Below, in pieces: positions 8,087-15,465 of a stretch of DNA of 64,000 nucleotides (the stretch's first letter is position 1; every line of letters starts with the position of its first letter). The notes beneath the pieces were generated by a model, which had not been told where the DNA came from, made no database searches, and saw only the letters and a program-made list of their open reading frames with translations. A program made the translations under genes and the position numbers. Origin of the DNA: Eshraghiella crossota (lineage in GTDB: Bacteria; Bacillota; Clostridia; Lachnospirales; Lachnospiraceae); assembly GCF_025148445.1 (NCBI RefSeq), contig NZ_CP102270.1:992001-1056000 (forward strand), read 5' to 3'.

Positions 8087-8890
8087 ATGACACTCGGAGA
8101 GAAAATACAGAAATTAAGAAAGCAACGAGGACTTTCGCAAGAGGCACTCGCTGAAAAGGTAACAGTTACACGGCAAACAATTTCAAAATGGGAATTGGGA
8201 CAATCGCTCCCTGATTTGGATTTTATAGCCCAGCTTAGCGACATTTTCAGTGTATCCTCGGACTATCTTATTAAAGATGAAATGACCGAACCAGATGAGT
8301 TACCATATAAGAAGCGTAATTATCGTTTATCCGAAAGAAGCAAGCGTATTATTTTGGTAATCGTTTCTGCGGCAGCACTTGTTGCTGGTTGCGTATGCCT
8401 GATTTGCGACTATTTTACCTCGGACAGTTTATCATGGTCACTGATTGCCGCTGCTTCAATCATAGCCGCATGGCTTATGATACTTCCAAGCCTGATTTCC
8501 AGAACGAAAATCGTTTTGAAAACCTTAGTTGCAGTCAGTGCCATCCCTATTCCATTACTGGCAATCTTTTCCTTGCTATTGAATAAGTCAGTTATATTCA
8601 CTTTGGGTATTTGCATAACACTGATTGCGATTGCCGCTATCTGGATAATATACGGCATTTTCCGCAAGTGTGCGAAAAATTTGTGGCGGGCATTTGGTTT
8701 TTCCCTGCTGGTTTTGATACCAGTGCCGATTGCAATTACCCATATTTCAGCTTATTTTTTGCCACAAATCCCGTTTGATTTTACGTCTGACATATTCAAC
8801 AGCGGAATTACCCTTACGCTCTCTCTTGTATGCTTCGGGATAGATTATTTGCTTTACCATAGGAAAGGGGATGTAACAGACAAAAAATGA
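8087..8890 (+). CDS. XRE regulator with membrane-spanning C-terminus
   Basis: This 267-residue protein has an N-terminal XRE helix-turn-helix (about 4-60, with QEALAEKVTVTRQTISKWE) and a linker. At least five hydrophobic segments then fill residues 85-255, so the DNA-binding domain is tethered to the membrane. AGCAGGAGG precedes the ATG. Just upstream, TATGA-TTTTT-TCATA (8049-8063) is a dyad that may be its operator. The stop overlaps the next gene by 4 bp, so the two genes are a cotranslated pair. A membrane-stress or ligand sensor role is inferred. Confidence 0.85.
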   Translation: MTLGEKIQKLRKQRGLSQEALAEKVTVTRQTISKWELGQSLPDLDFIAQLSDIFSVSSDYLIKDEMTEPDELPYKKRNYRLSERSKRIILVIVSAAALVAGCVCLICDYFTSDSLSWSLIAAASIIAAWLMILPSLISRTKIVLKTLVAVSAIPIPLLAIFSLLLNKSVIFTLGICITLIAIAAIWIIYGIFRKCAKNLWRAFGFSLLVLIPVPIAITHISAYFLPQIPFDFTSDIFNSGITLTLSLVCFGIDYLLYHRKGDVTDKK

Positions 8891-9504
8891 AAACAGTTCT
8901 TTTACATGGATTGGGACAAACAGCACAAGACTGGAAAGAGGTAGTGCGTCAGCTTTCAACTTCCAGTGTTGAGTGTCCGGAACTTTTTTCTTCAACAGGA
9001 AATGAAATATCTTACTCCCGGATTTTAGTTGAACTGGAACAGCAGTATTCTAATACAACAGAGCCACTTTATATTTGCGGCCTATCATTAGGGGCGCTGC
9101 TCGCCCTCGATTTCACTATTCGTCATGGGGATAAAGTAGCTTCACTGGTCTTAGTTGGCACACAATACAAAGTACCAACATTACTGATAGATTTTCAAAA
9201 TCTCCTGTTCCGCTGTATGCCCGGCAAAAGTTTTGACAACATGGGGCTATCAAAAATTGATACGATTAAGCTATCTCACTCAATGCGTTCATTGGACTTC
9301 ACTCCGCAATTAAATAGGGTTACTTGTCCTGTCACTATTGTGTGCGGTGAAAAAGATAGCGCCAATCTAAAAGCGTCAAAGAAGTTAAAGGAATTACTTC
9401 CTCAAGCAACTTTGCAAATAGTCCACGGTGCAGGCCATGAAATTAACAAAGATGCACCAGAAGTCATTGCCGCCATACTCAATAATATTTTTTTCAGAGA
9501 ATAA
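8887..9504 (+). CDS. Alpha/beta hydrolase
   Basis: This 205-residue protein starts with the beta-strand and oxyanion segment VLLHGLGQ and has the nucleophile elbow GLSLGA near residue 68. A late DxxN-type acid (CGEKDSANL, about 150) and the catalytic histidine in HGAGHEIN near 180 complete a Ser-Asp-His triad. No signal peptide is visible, so it acts in the cytoplasm. It is translationally coupled to the membrane XRE regulator and is the only enzyme-like cargo of this part of the element. The substrate is unknown. Confidence 0.88.
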   Translation: MKTVLLHGLGQTAQDWKEVVRQLSTSSVECPELFSSTGNEISYSRILVELEQQYSNTTEPLYICGLSLGALLALDFTIRHGDKVASLVLVGTQYKVPTLLIDFQNLLFRCMPGKSFDNMGLSKIDTIKLSHSMRSLDFTPQLNRVTCPVTIVCGEKDSANLKASKKLKELLPQATLQIVHGAGHEINKDAPEVIAAILNNIFFRE

Positions 9505-9561
9505 AAATAATTAACTGTAAAGTTGCCGTTGTAGGAACACTCATTCCCACAACGGCAGTTT

Positions 9562-10374
9562 TCATTTTCTCTTGCGCCGGAAGTTGAAAGGGCTGTTCTT
9601 GATGTTCGGGGATTTTGACAGTATCCTTTTCAATATCTTCTGTTCATCCGGCGGCAGCTTGTAAAAGTCAATGCCGAGCATATTGAAAATGACCGCCCAC
9701 ACCTTTCCGTGATAATCCCCGGAAGATTGGATGGCCTTTCGGATTTCCAGAGCCATCTTCTTTGCAAGGGAATAATCCGGCGTGCTGTCAATGTCATGCT
9801 CATGGGCTTTCCGTATGTCGTGGAGAATGGCGTCCCATGTTTTATGCGTCACATGGCAGAAGAAATTTTCTTCCTTTACCTCTGCGGCAAGGATGGTCTT
9901 TGAATAAAAATCCTTATCTGCCTGCTTGTATTTCTGGACGATAATCTGCCGCTGTTCTTCCAAAGATTCATAAAGGGTACGGAAAGTAGAAGTTGCATGG
10001 CCGTCTATGTATATCTCCGTGTCGGTCATAAGCTGCTCAAACTTATCGTTGGTAGCAATCTCACACAGGAGCCGGTTGTTGATACGGCCACTTTTCAGCA
10101 GCGCCACCATTTCATCCGTCAAATGCAATTCCATCAAAGGCGTGTTTATCTGCTCCCGGTTCTCTGTCCGGCACAGCAGATAATCAACGGACACCTGATA
10201 GAAGTCTGCCAGTATGACAAGGTTGCCGTGGTTGATTTCCTTATAGTCTTTGGCTTCATAGCTGGCGAGGGCTGACTTTGAAATGCCGGTCAGCTTTGAT
10301 AATTCTTCCAGATTTAAGCCTTTATCTTTGCGTAACTCCCAAAGGCGCTCCTGTATGGTAGTCGCTCTCAGCAT
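9562..10374 (-). CDS. XRE-family regulator, 270 aa
   Basis: An N-terminal helix-turn-helix (about 5-65, with LNLEELSKLTGISKSALASY) is followed by a long helical C-terminal part of unknown fold. It reads opposite to the neighbouring genes. The start at 10374 has GGAAGGAG 8 bp upstream; a longer frame to 10467 has no ribosome site. A TATAAT on the minus strand at 10421-10426 is a likely -10 box. It probably controls mobilization or replication genes on the other side of the intergenic region. Confidence 0.85.
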   Translation of the reverse strand: MLRATTIQERLWELRKDKGLNLEELSKLTGISKSALASYEAKDYKEINHGNLVILADFYQVSVDYLLCRTENREQINTPLMELHLTDEMVALLKSGRINNRLLCEIATNDKFEQLMTDTEIYIDGHATSTFRTLYESLEEQRQIIVQKYKQADKDFYSKTILAAEVKEENFFCHVTHKTWDAILHDIRKAHEHDIDSTPDYSLAKKMALEIRKAIQSSGDYHGKVWAVIFNMLGIDFYKLPPDEQKILKRILSKSPNIKNSPFNFRRKRK

Positions 10375-10506
10375 AGGACGTTCACTCCTTCCCGGCGGCT
10401 GTTTTCCTGCCGCTAACCGGATTATACCATACTTTCCGCAATCGTGGAAATTTCCGTTTTTCGCCATGAAATCCTACTTTGTGGATATACGGCACAGGGA
10501 ACAAAA

Positions 10507-10668
10507 ATGTTCTATGATACAGGTAAGTTCATCGATGGATTATTCCAATCGAATGACCGGCCTGTATGGGATATGCTCCCCGGCGATGTAGCGCAACGAC
10601 TTGCGGCAGGGAAATGGAGGAACCCTGACCGCAACGAGCGTACCAAAGGGAGCGAAACGCCGTTGTGA
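10507..10668 (+). CDS. Small protein, 53 aa, unrecognised
   Basis: The frame begins MFYDTGKFIDGLFQSNDRPV and ends 53 residues later. AGGGA lies 9 bp before the ATG. The acidic and aromatic start and basic end look protein-like, but the region is short and no family is recognised. It lies between the divergent XRE gene and the hairpin region before the replication module. It may be coding or may be part of a non-coding transfer region. Confidence 0.4.
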   Translation: MFYDTGKFIDGLFQSNDRPVWDMLPGDVAQRLAAGKWRNPDRNERTKGSETPL

Positions 10669-10740
10669 GAGCCAGGGGCAGGAACGACATCAGGGAGAAC
10701 CGGCGAAAATGAACACCGAATTGATACCGAAACACAACTA

Positions 10741-10835
10741 TCCGATAGGGCATAGTCTACCCTATCCGTAAAATACTACGGGGGATTTTCGGGCGGTTCT
10801 ATGGCCGCTTTTTCCCTGAAAATCGCCCCGAAACA
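10741..10835. other. Nested inverted repeats in a non-coding region
   Basis: GATAGGG (10744-10750) pairs with CCCTATC (10760-10766). Further on, a larger dyad is built from GATTTTC-GGG and CCC-T-GAAAATC around a GCGG...CCGC core, between about 10780 and 10835. No gene covers 10669-10910. Such structure is typical of replication or transfer origins and leader RNAs, but nothing here fixes which. Confidence 0.45.
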
Positions 10836-10910
10836 CGACACTAAAATCTGCTATCCGTCTATTGCGGCTGTTACGGCTGAAATGGGCGGATTTTTGTTTA
10901 AGGAGGCACC

Positions 10911-11114
10911 ATGCCGAGAATGCCGAAAAAGAGGAAGCTGGAATTGTCCTTCTTCCTCAATGAACGGGGGCGGGTAACGTACAACGACCTTTGCCGGAAA
11001 TGCCAGCGCACTTGTAAGCAGAGTTTCCGGGCGGTCATTGTGGACTGCCCCCATTATCTTTCCAAACGCTCAAAACGAAAAAGCAAAGGAGGACACCGAT
11101 TGAATGGAAGTTGA
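10911..11114 (+). CDS. Small Cys-containing basic protein, 67 aa
   Basis: The protein is strongly basic, with cysteines in LCRKCQRTC and a fourth in VDCPHY, which could bind one zinc. AAGGAGG lies 5 bp before the ATG. It overlaps the start of the RepA-like gene by 11 bp, so it belongs to the replication and mobilization operon. I believe similar small proteins occur in related clostridial elements, but I cannot name a family. Confidence 0.65.
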   Translation: MPRMPKKRKLELSFFLNERGRVTYNDLCRKCQRTCKQSFRAVIVDCPHYLSKRSKRKSKGGHRLNGS

Positions 11115-11442
11115 ATTTATGACCGCAGACACCGCCCTGCCGCCCTGTATGCCGCTGCCGAGAGCCATGCTGCGGCTCCCGATCAGCAGCACCGCAAAGG
11201 TCATGTACGCCCGGATGTTGGATATTATTTTCCTGTCCGGCATAGAGGATGCCAACGGGATTTTATTTATCCATTTCCCTATCGTGGAACTGGCGGCGGC
11301 ACTTGCCCGCAGCACCATGACCGTGAAGCGTTCCCTGAATGAATTGGAGGACGCCGGACTGATACTGCGAGTGCGTCAGGGCTTCGGGGAACCCAACAAG
11401 ATATATGTACTCATTCCAAAGAAGGAGGACAGACGCTTATGA
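11104..11442 (+). CDS. RepA N-terminal-like winged-helix protein
   Basis: This 112-residue protein resembles the N-terminal domain of RepA_N replication initiators: LPRAMLRLPISSTAKVMYAR, then a helix-turn-helix with STMTVKRSLNELEDAGLI and a wing. It lacks the C-terminal part of full plasmid initiators, so it may act as a regulator or helper rather than as an initiator alone. It overlaps both neighbours by 11 and 4 bp, placing it in one translational unit. Confidence 0.75.
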   Translation: MEVEFMTADTALPPCMPLPRAMLRLPISSTAKVMYARMLDIIFLSGIEDANGILFIHFPIVELAAALARSTMTVKRSLNELEDAGLILRVRQGFGEPNKIYVLIPKKEDRRL

Positions 11443-11738
11443 ATGAAAAGCTGGAAGCACTCAATCAGGAGATAGAGAAAACGGAAAAGAAGCTGCAGAG
11501 GGCGCAGCATGAAGAAAAGATATTGGAACATCAGATAAAGACGCTGACACGGAAGGAACGGACGCACCGGCTTTGCACCAGAGCCGCCATGCTGGAAAGC
11601 TATCTTCCCCACCCGGAAGCCATCACGGATGGACAGGTCAGCTTGTTTTTGAAGCTGCTGTTCCGTCAGGACAGCACCCGTCAGCTTATGGAAAAAGTGT
11701 TTGCCGGAAACAGCACAGAGAAGGAGGGCACAGAATGA
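11439..11738 (+). CDS. DUF3847-like coiled-coil protein
   Basis: This 99-residue protein has a heptad-rich N-terminal helix (about 1-45) followed by the basic TRKERTHRLCTR segment and a helical C-terminus. It matches my memory of DUF3847, a family found almost only in clostridial conjugative and mobilizable elements next to relaxases. A DNA-binding accessory role in transfer is plausible but unproven. It overlaps both neighbours by 4 bp. Confidence 0.75.
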   Translation: MNEKLEALNQEIEKTEKKLQRAQHEEKILEHQIKTLTRKERTHRLCTRAAMLESYLPHPEAITDGQVSLFLKLLFRQDSTRQLMEKVFAGNSTEKEGTE

Positions 11739-12055
11739 AGATGAATTTTTCAAAAGACGAGTTGGCTATGGTCTATCAGTACGCCGCCGGTACGAAGGAA
11801 GAAACCCTTGCGGGGCTGAAAGAAATCGTTCCGGTTATCCGTGACCGGCAGACAAGGGAGATTGTGGAGAGTACCATCCGAAAGCTGGACGCCATCCCGG
11901 AGCCGGAGTGCCGCCGCTTTATCGCTGACACAAAGCAGCGGTTTATCCAGAAGCGGGACAATTCCATCCGGCGCAGGCTTGCCGAAGCCAAGGCACAGGC
12001 GAGGACGGAAAAGCCACATCCCAAGAGAAAAGAGCCAGACCGGGAATGGTCATAA
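11735..12055 (+). CDS. TTRAP-like transposon-transfer assisting protein
   Basis: This 106-residue protein begins MKMNFSKDELAMVYQYAAGT, and residues 3-55 follow the pattern of the putative transposon-transfer assisting (TTRAP) family: an FS/T-x-DEL start, a short turn, and a repeated helix ending in RKLDAI. The C-terminal tail is basic and helical. The start at 11735 has AAGGAGGG upstream and overlaps the DUF3847 gene by 4 bp; a longer frame starts inside that gene and was rejected. The family is known by association with mobile elements only. Confidence 0.7.
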   Translation: MKMNFSKDELAMVYQYAAGTKEETLAGLKEIVPVIRDRQTREIVESTIRKLDAIPEPECRRFIADTKQRFIQKRDNSIRRRLAEAKAQARTEKPHPKRKEPDREWS

Positions 12056-12085
12056 TTGCTTCCAGAGCCGCAGCCCGAGGACTGC

Positions 12086-12145
12086 CCCTCTGAAAGAGGG
12101 CGCAACTATACACCGGTCAAGCCGGTGCGTTGCGTCCTGCCGGAA
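12086..12145. other. Candidate origin of transfer (oriT)
   Basis: A 6-bp stem CCCTCT-GAA-AGAGGG (12086-12100) is followed by CGCAAC (12101-12106), then ACCGG-TCAAG-CCGGT (12112-12126) and GTTGCG (12129-12134), forming a two-level hairpin. Directly after the inner hairpin comes TGCGTCCT. In RSF1010, a MOBQ prototype, a CCGGT hairpin is followed by TAAGTGCGCCCT with the nick at its end. The element relaxase is of the same class. The match is by eye and the nick position is inferred. The rest of 12056-12409 shows no gene, only this region and the promoter behind it. Confidence 0.55.
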
Positions 12146-12339
12146 GCCCCTTGCAGGGAGCAGATGATTTCCGCAGATTTTCAATCTGTTCCAATCATCA
12201 CAGGGGAAGCTACACTTCCCCTACGCTGGCCGCCGCCAGCTACCCCTTTGTGGACTTGCCGCCCGGGAACACCTTGCGCTACAAGCTGTTCCCGTTCAGC
12301 AAGTTTCAAAATTTAATTTCAGCAATATGGAAAGCATAC

Positions 12340-12367
12340 TTGACATTTGGGCTTGCTATGCTATAAT
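12340..12367 (+). promoter_or_regulatory. Promoter of the small XRE regulator pair
   Basis: A perfect TTGACA (12340-12345) and perfect TATAAT (12362-12367) are separated by 16 bp. This is the strongest promoter visible inside the element. Confidence 0.8.
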
Positions 12368-12375
12368 GAAGATAC

Positions 12376-12391
12376 GGAAAGTAAACTTTCC
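12376..12391. promoter_or_regulatory. Palindromic operator GGAAAGT-AA-ACTTTCC
   Basis: Perfect 7-bp arms with a 2-bp centre lie 9-24 bp after the -10 box, where a bound repressor would block transcription. The downstream gene encodes a small XRE protein, so autorepression is the simplest reading. Confidence 0.65.
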
Positions 12392-12409
12392 ATTAGAAAG
12401 GAGGTTCGC

Positions 12410-12613
12410 ATGAAAAACAGACTGGAAGAACTCCGAAAACAGAGAGGAATCAAGCAAGAAGAATTAGCAAATGCATTGGAAGTATCACGGCAAACAATCG
12501 GCTCTTTAGAAAATGGGCGCTACAACCCGTCAATTCAGTTAGCATTTAAAATCGCAAAATATTTTAACATGAGCATTGAAGAAATTTTTATATATGAGGA
12601 GGAAGAAAAATGA
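12410..12613 (+). CDS. Small XRE regulator, 67 aa
   Basis: A single helix-turn-helix domain (IKQEELANALEVSRQTIGSL) with an acidic tail, of the short YgzD-like type often paired with membrane proteins. The start at 12410 follows AAAGGAGG at a 7-bp distance. An upstream in-frame ATG at 12347 lies inside the promoter and is rejected. It overlaps the next gene by 4 bp and probably represses its own promoter. Its base composition is lower in GC than the surrounding transfer genes, so it may be a later insertion into the element. Confidence 0.88.
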   Translation: MKNRLEELRKQRGIKQEELANALEVSRQTIGSLENGRYNPSIQLAFKIAKYFNMSIEEIFIYEEEEK

Positions 12614-13041
12614 AAACTAAGATAACGGGATATGCAGTTACTATTATTGGATTGCTGCTATTGGCGGCAGGGTTGTGTTTGTTAAAAATGAATGGCAATC
12701 CACAGGGTATTATGCTTGCGTTGCCTTATGTATGTATTGGTATTGGATGTGGCCTGTTTGGTCAGGGCATGGGAAATATAATTTCCGAACGGGCTGTTCG
12801 TAGTAACCCGGAAATACAAAAGAAGTTAGAAATCGAAAAAAATGATGAACGCAATATTGCAATCGCCAATCGAGCCAAAGGAAAAGCATATGATATGATG
12901 ACTTTTGTTTATGGTGCTTTAATGGTATCATTCGCCCTCATGGGGATTGACATGATTGCTGTTCTCCTTCTCGTTTTCGCTTATCTTTTTGTTCACGGTT
13001 TTGCTCTTTACTACCGCTTCAAGTTTGATAAAGAAATGTAA
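12610..13041 (+). CDS. Small membrane protein partner of the XRE regulator
   Basis: This 143-residue protein has two hydrophobic segments near the N-terminus (about 8-27 and 36-58), a charged cytoplasmic loop with ERNIAIANRAKGKAYD, and two more segments at about 95-140. The layout fits DUF2178-like membrane proteins that commonly sit behind short XRE regulators. Its start overlaps the regulator stop (ATGA). It could be a membrane stress sensor or signal input; the function is unknown. Confidence 0.7.
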   Translation: MKTKITGYAVTIIGLLLLAAGLCLLKMNGNPQGIMLALPYVCIGIGCGLFGQGMGNIISERAVRSNPEIQKKLEIEKNDERNIAIANRAKGKAYDMMTFVYGALMVSFALMGIDMIAVLLLVFAYLFVHGFALYYRFKFDKEM

Positions 13042-13083
13042 AACAACCAATTAAATACCAGCCGCCCACCGGCGGCACCACCG

Positions 13084-13117
13084 AGCAGGAAATCATGGAA
13101 CGGTTTCCTGCTTTTTC
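13084..13117 (+). terminator. Intrinsic terminator after the XRE/membrane pair
   Basis: AGCAGGAAA (13084-13092) pairs with TTTCCTGCT (13104-13112) and is followed by a T-rich run. It separates the inserted pair from the relaxase gene. Confidence 0.75.
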
Positions 13118-13156
13118 TTTGCCCGGACGCCGGGAGAAAGGAGGCCACAATCCGTC

Positions 13157-14749
13157 ATGCCACCATGCCCGCACTTTGACCTGAAAATCGTCCAGCGCAG
13201 CAAGCGCCAGTCTGCTGTCGCTGCCGCCGCCTACCAGAGCGGGGAACGGCTGTTTTCCGAATACGACCAGAAACAGAAATACTATTCCCATAAAAGCGAA
13301 ATCGTCCACACCGAAATCATGCTGCCGCCCCACGCCCCGCCGGAGTACGCAGACCGCAATACCTTGTGGAACGCCGCCGAAGCCATAGAAAAACAATGGA
13401 ACTCCCAGCTTGCCCGGAGATTAGTGCTTGCCATACCGAGGGATATTCCCCCGGCGCAGCAAGCCGACCTTATCCGGGACTACTGCCGGGAGTTTTTTGT
13501 TTCCAAAGGCATGATTGCCGACTTTGCCATCCATGACAAGGGGGACGGCAACCCCCACGCCCATATCCTCTTTACCATGCGGGGGATGGACGAACAGGGC
13601 AAATGGCTCCCCAAGAGCCGGAAGGTCTACGACCTTGACGAGAACGGCGAGCGTATCCGTCTTCCTTCCGGGAACTGGAAAAGCCACAAGGAGGACACCG
13701 TGGACTGGAACGACCAGAAGTACGCCGAGATATGGCGGCAGGCGTGGCAGGACACGGGAAACCGCTATCTGGAAGCCATCGGCAGCCTGGAACGGCTGAA
13801 CCTGAAATCCTATGAACGTCAGGGGATAGATAAAATCCCCACCGTCCACATGGGGCCAGCGGTCAGCTATCTGGAACGGAAAGGCATACAGACCAACATC
13901 GGCAACCTGAACCGGGACATCAAAGCCGCCAATTCACTTATGCAGTCTATCCGGCAGATGGTACGCAGCTTAAAGGGCTGGCTGTCCGGCCTGAAAGAGA
14001 AAAAGGCGGCGCTGCTGGAAGCACTGGAACAGGCAAAGGAGCCGACCATCCCCGAACTGCTTTCCCGGTATCTGGATATGCGGAGTGAGGAACGCACCGG
14101 CTGGACTTCCAAGGGGAAGCTGAAAGGCACTGTTGGCGATTTCAACAAGGTCATGGAAGCCCTTGATTTCCTGCAGCAGAAAGAGATCTCCACCGTGGAG
14201 AGCCTTGACGCCTATCTGGATAAGGTCAGCGGGGAGATACTTTCCGCCAAGACTGACATCCGAAAATCGGAACGCCGGATAAAGGCCATCGACACCACCC
14301 TTTCCCATATCGCCAACCACGGAGCCTACAAAGAGGTTTACAAAAAGTACGCTTCCATCGGCTGGAAAACCCGGAAGGAGAAGTTTGCCGACGAACACCG
14401 GGAAGAACTGGACGCCTACCTTGCCGCCAAGCGTTTCTTCAAAGCCCATCAGGAGGAATTGCCATACGATACGAAAGAGTTGAAGAAGGAACGGACGCAG
14501 CTTTCCGAAAAACTGTCGGAAAAGAATGGAGGATTGCAGGCGGTTCAGGCGGATATGAAGCTGCTGCGAGATGTGCGCTACTGGATAAACCATGTACTGC
14601 CGCCCGACCAGCGCCGGGTTGTGCCGGAGCCGGGAAAGAAGCCGTCCATCAGCGAACAATTAAGCTGGAACATCGAGGGCGTGAAGCAGCGGGAAGAACA
14701 GAAACGCCAGCAGCCCCGCCGCCAGCAAAAACAGGATATGGAACTTTAA
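13157..14749 (+). CDS. MobA/MobL-family relaxase (MOBQ)
   Basis: The relaxase nicks the transfer origin and pilots the strand into the recipient. The 530-residue protein has the family start with the catalytic tyrosine candidate in AAAYQSGE (about 22-29) and the metal-binding histidine motif GNPHAHILFT near 133-142. A long helical, coiled-coil C-terminal half (about 260-520) follows. The ribosome site GGAGG lies before the ATG at 13157. It lacks a C-terminal helicase domain; replication functions are supplied by the two genes behind it. The candidate oriT lies 1 kb upstream. Confidence 0.93.
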   Translation: MPPCPHFDLKIVQRSKRQSAVAAAAYQSGERLFSEYDQKQKYYSHKSEIVHTEIMLPPHAPPEYADRNTLWNAAEAIEKQWNSQLARRLVLAIPRDIPPAQQADLIRDYCREFFVSKGMIADFAIHDKGDGNPHAHILFTMRGMDEQGKWLPKSRKVYDLDENGERIRLPSGNWKSHKEDTVDWNDQKYAEIWRQAWQDTGNRYLEAIGSLERLNLKSYERQGIDKIPTVHMGPAVSYLERKGIQTNIGNLNRDIKAANSLMQSIRQMVRSLKGWLSGLKEKKAALLEALEQAKEPTIPELLSRYLDMRSEERTGWTSKGKLKGTVGDFNKVMEALDFLQQKEISTVESLDAYLDKVSGEILSAKTDIRKSERRIKAIDTTLSHIANHGAYKEVYKKYASIGWKTRKEKFADEHREELDAYLAAKRFFKAHQEELPYDTKELKKERTQLSEKLSEKNGGLQAVQADMKLLRDVRYWINHVLPPDQRRVVPEPGKKPSISEQLSWNIEGVKQREEQKRQQPRRQQKQDMEL

Positions 14750-14820
14750 CCAATCAGGCTCTTGCCATTTTCCCCGTGAGAATGACAGGCGCTTTTCTTA
14801 TTTTCAGGAGGATTTGCCTA

Positions 14821-15465
14821 TTGAACGTATTTGAAGCCGTGAAGCAGTCTGTTACCACCCGGCAGGCTGCCGAGCATTACGGCGTCCGGGTGGGAAGAAA
14901 CGGGATGTGTGTCTGCCCCTTCCATGACGATAAAAACCCCAGCATGAAGGTTGACCGGCGCTTCCACTGTTTTGGCTGTCAGGCAGACGGGGATGTGATT
15001 GACTTTGTTTCCCGTCTGGAAAACGTCAGCCCCAAGGAAGCCGCCCTCATGCTGGCACAGGACTTTTCCATCCCCTATGAGGATAAGGAGCCACCCGGCA
15101 GGAGCCGCCGCCCCCATCCCCGGCAGGAAACCCCGGAACAGCAATTTAAGCGCATGGAGCGATATTGCTTCCGGGTACTGTCTGACTATCACAATCTGCT
15201 GCGCCGCTGGAAGCGGGACTATGCCCCCAAGACACCGGACGAGGAATGGCACCCGCTTTTCGTGGAAGCCTTGCAGAAACAATCCCATGTGGAATATCTG
15301 CTGGATGTGCTGCTGTTCTCCGATATGAGGGAACGGGCTGCCCTGATTGCCAGCTACGGAAAGGAAGTGAGGAACCTTGAGCGGAGAATGGCAGACCTTG
15401 CCGCCGGAACTGCGGCAGGCCGTGACGGACACCATCGAAGCCGCACCCCCGCCCCGGAGCGTTGA
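14821..15465 (+). CDS. CHC2 zinc-finger primase protein
   Basis: The zinc-finger domain (about 10-85) has CVCPFHDDKNPSM and FHCFGCQADGDVIDFV, the C-x2-H...C-x2-C pattern of DnaG-type primases. The TOPRIM catalytic domain is absent, so this is the DNA-reading half only. The TTG at 14821 is the best start, 8 bp after AGGAGG. An ATG 45 bp upstream has no ribosome site. The 3' end overlaps the helicase gene by 89 bp in another frame. It probably works with the VapE-type protein in element replication after transfer. Confidence 0.85.
   Translation: MNVFEAVKQSVTTRQAAEHYGVRVGRNGMCVCPFHDDKNPSMKVDRRFHCFGCQADGDVIDFVSRLENVSPKEAALMLAQDFSIPYEDKEPPGRSRRPHPRQETPEQQFKRMERYCFRVLSDYHNLLRRWKRDYAPKTPDEEWHPLFVEALQKQSHVEYLLDVLLFSDMRERAALIASYGKEVRNLERRMADLAAGTAAGRDGHHRSRTPAPER

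Noticed and set aside
12056-12366. Overlapping frames in the region behind the TTRAP-like gene
   Set aside because: They are Pro/Arg/Cys-rich GC-driven frames without ribosome sites over the candidate oriT and the promoter.
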